Below, one piece after another: positions 21,565 to 22,802 of a DNA stretch of 22,802 nt (its first letter is position 1; each line of letters begins with the position of its first letter). The stretch comes from W2P13-069 sp963590525 (GTDB lineage Bacteria > Actinomycetota > Coriobacteriia > Coriobacteriales > QAMH01), in contig CAVAPV010000037.1 of assembly GCA_963590525.1 (NCBI GenBank), positions 1 through 22,802 of the forward strand, in the 5' to 3' direction. The position numbers and the translations under genes were made by a program. The notes below the pieces were generated by a model that saw nothing but the letters and a program-made list of their open reading frames with translations, made no database searches and was not told the origin of the DNA.

Positions 21565-22802
21565 GTGAAAATGAAGAGTAAGCGCAGATGGCTCGCTTCG
21601 CTCATGGCATTTGTCATGCTTACCAGCTCTTTGCCTGTGGCGGCATTTGCTGAGGGGCATACACACACAGCGGAGTGCTATGCAACAGCAGGCGATCTTC
21701 TGTGTACGATCCCTGAGTCAGATGGTCATACCCACACGTCAGAGTGTGTTTGTTCAGGTGGCGAATATATTTGCGGTTTGGACGGGACCGAGGGCCACGA
21801 GCATACATCAGATTGTGTCTGCCGGGGGGGGGGAGAACATCTGTGGCTTGGTAGAAAGTGAAGGCCACACTCACGGAGATGATTGTTATGCAAAAGGCGG
21901 AGAGCTAATCTGCGGCGAGGAAGAAGATGGAACAGACTCTTCAGATACGACGACGTACCACGTGTGGTTTGATGGCACGATTGGTGTTGAGGAGCTGCTA
22001 AAGAACAGTGATGATTCGAGCACCTATCACCCAGGTATGAGCGCATACTACGATGGTGCCACCGATACATGTGTTGAGGTTACAAACGGCAAGGTAAAGC
22101 TTCCAGAAACAGCTGGTAAGACAGAAAAATATGACTATACCTTGAATGGTTGGTACGACGTTTATAACCAAAAATATTATGGAAAAGACATGCTGGGTNN
22201 NNNNNNNNNNNNNNNNNNNNNNNNNNNNNNNNNNNNNNNNNNNNNNNNNNNNTGCTGGGTGAGGAGATCAGCGTCACCCAAGACACGGTCTTTTACGCAG
22301 ATTGGAAAGCCGAAGATTACTCGCTCGGCAATTCCGAGCGCGCCAAGATTACCGACCAGCCAAATACAAGCGGGTTTATTGAGACCAATGTGTTCGATTA
22401 CAACGAGCTGTTTAACACTCTCAGTGCAACTAATAGCAGCACTGCCGTAAATGCGGATACGCATGCGGAGCTTTGGAACCTGGATAAATCCTCTTCTTCC
22501 CTTGGTTTTGCATTCTTGAACTGGGCCTATAACGATCTAACAAAAAATCGCACGCTGGGGTCCTTGGGAAATAGAGATAAAGACGATAAGAATCTATCAA
22601 AGTCAGATATCACGCAAAAAATCATATCGGACGATGAAGGAAAACTGACAACGCAGGGACAGGCTATTGTAGATGCTCTTTTCTCAAAAAGCGATGCGCC
22701 AGGACGTTACTGGCTTGGAAAAGGCGATGGGCTGTATCAGTATGTGTCCAATGAGGCGGACTCAAATTATGGATACTATTACTACGACAGCAACGAGAAT
22801 GG
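21565..22802 (+). CDS. Large secreted His/Cys-repeat adhesin, N-terminal part, frame broken at G10
   Basis: Start GTG 21565 with AAGGAG nine bases upstream. A signal peptide (KMKSKRRWLAS, hydrophobic core, AFA-E) is followed by four 23-residue repeats of the form GHTHTxECxx...C. In the third repeat a G10 tract shifts the frame, and the protein as sequenced stops after 98 residues (TGA 21859-21861). With G9 the reading continues as CRGGENICGLVESEGHTHGDDC and runs on through an InlB-like B-repeat (TLNGWYDVYNQKYYGKDM ... DTVFYADW). Beyond the N gap it runs open to the window end with FIETNVFDYNELFN and YQYVSN...YGYYYYDS, a pattern I associate with large wall-anchored Cna-B/SpaA-type adhesins. 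The C-terminus and any LPXTG are outside the window. By eye the gene is lower in G+C than the transporter cluster. Either phase-OFF or a homopolymer sequencing error. Confidence 0.75.
21655..21931 (+). repeat. Four 69-nt His/Cys coding repeats
   Basis: Units begin at 21655, 21724, 21793 and 21863. Each encodes G-H-x-H-x3-C and a second Cys about 8 residues later (units 2 and 3 have an extra Cys in CVC). Units 1 and 2 are exactly 69 nt; unit 3 is 70 nt because of the additional G. The 2 His + 2 Cys per unit could bind a metal such as zinc. Similar GHTHTxxCY repeats occur at the N-terminus of wall-anchored adhesins in Firmicutes and Actinomycetota. Confidence 0.85.
21824..21833 (+). repeat. Homopolymer G10 in coding sequence
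   Basis: Ten G in a row within Cys-Arg-Gly-Gly of repeat 3. Nine G keep the repeat register (CGG GGG GGG GAG); ten G lead to a stop 28 bases later. The other repeats use mixed Gly codons at the same place, so the tract is specific to this unit. Confidence 0.8.
22199..22252. other. Assembly gap (54 N), probably spurious
   Basis: Both sides of the gap read TGCTGGGT (22191-22198 and 22253-22260). Merging the two copies gives one open frame, KDMLGEEISVTQDTVFYADW, which reads as a normal B-repeat end. Taking 54 N literally would shift the frame (62 bases between equivalent codons). The true gap is therefore likely zero, or else one containing a whole repeat. Confidence 0.75.

Overview
The window looks like chromosomal DNA of a Gram-positive (monoderm) anaerobe, most likely an actinobacterium of class Coriobacteriia (Olsenella/Atopobium/Collinsella-like). 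That assignment is inference. It rests on moderately high G+C coding sequence with strong Shine-Dalgarno sites, GTG/TTG starts, a lipobox lipoprotein, secreted proteins with Lys/Ala/Thr-rich Fn3 tails, BspA-type leucine-rich repeats with cell-wall-binding repeats, and a His/Cys-repeat adhesin. No rRNA, tRNA, CRISPR array, transposase or integrase was seen. Part of the window is unfinished assembly: 54 N at 22199-22252.

Left part (1-3020, minus strand). Two overlapping genes encode a pair of U32-family proteins resembling UbiV and UbiU. Upstream of them is a 199-residue low-complexity protein with Gly-Tyr-Gly/Pro-Lys-Gly repeats around a Met-rich core and ending in a short helix. A divergent, AT-richer intergenic region (3021-3504) follows. 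It holds a terminator-like hairpin directly before the next gene.

Central part (3505-21222, plus strand) is an 11-gene cluster in two blocks split by an intrinsic terminator at 10960-10982. Block 1: tethered substrate-binding lipoprotein, two FecCD-type permeases, a DUF58 protein, and a TgpA-like membrane protein lacking the transglutaminase domain. Block 2: a secreted Fn3 protein, a secreted LRR-CWB2-LRR wall-binding protein, a PrsA-like foldase, an unrecognised charged protein, an SPFH/stomatin protein, the FecE/BtuD-like ABC ATPase, and a MoxR ATPase, ended by a strong terminator at 21255-21293. Each of two expected complexes (ABC importer; MoxR/DUF58) has components in both blocks, so I read the cluster as one functional system. 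I propose a surface-assisted nutrient or metallocofactor uptake machine with its own folding and assembly factors. The ligand is unknown and I do not recognise the combination as a named system.

Right part (21294-22802) carries the start of a large secreted adhesin with two homopolymeric G tracts. A G8 tract fills part of the spacer of a near-consensus promoter (17 bp between TTGTCA and TATCAT). A G10 tract lies inside the third of four 69-nt His/Cys repeats. G10 makes that repeat 70 nt and breaks the frame; G9 would restore it. This suggests combined transcriptional and translational phase variation, and it is the most striking signal in the window. The assembly gap inside this gene is probably artificial, because the same eight bases flank it and overlapping them restores one reading frame.
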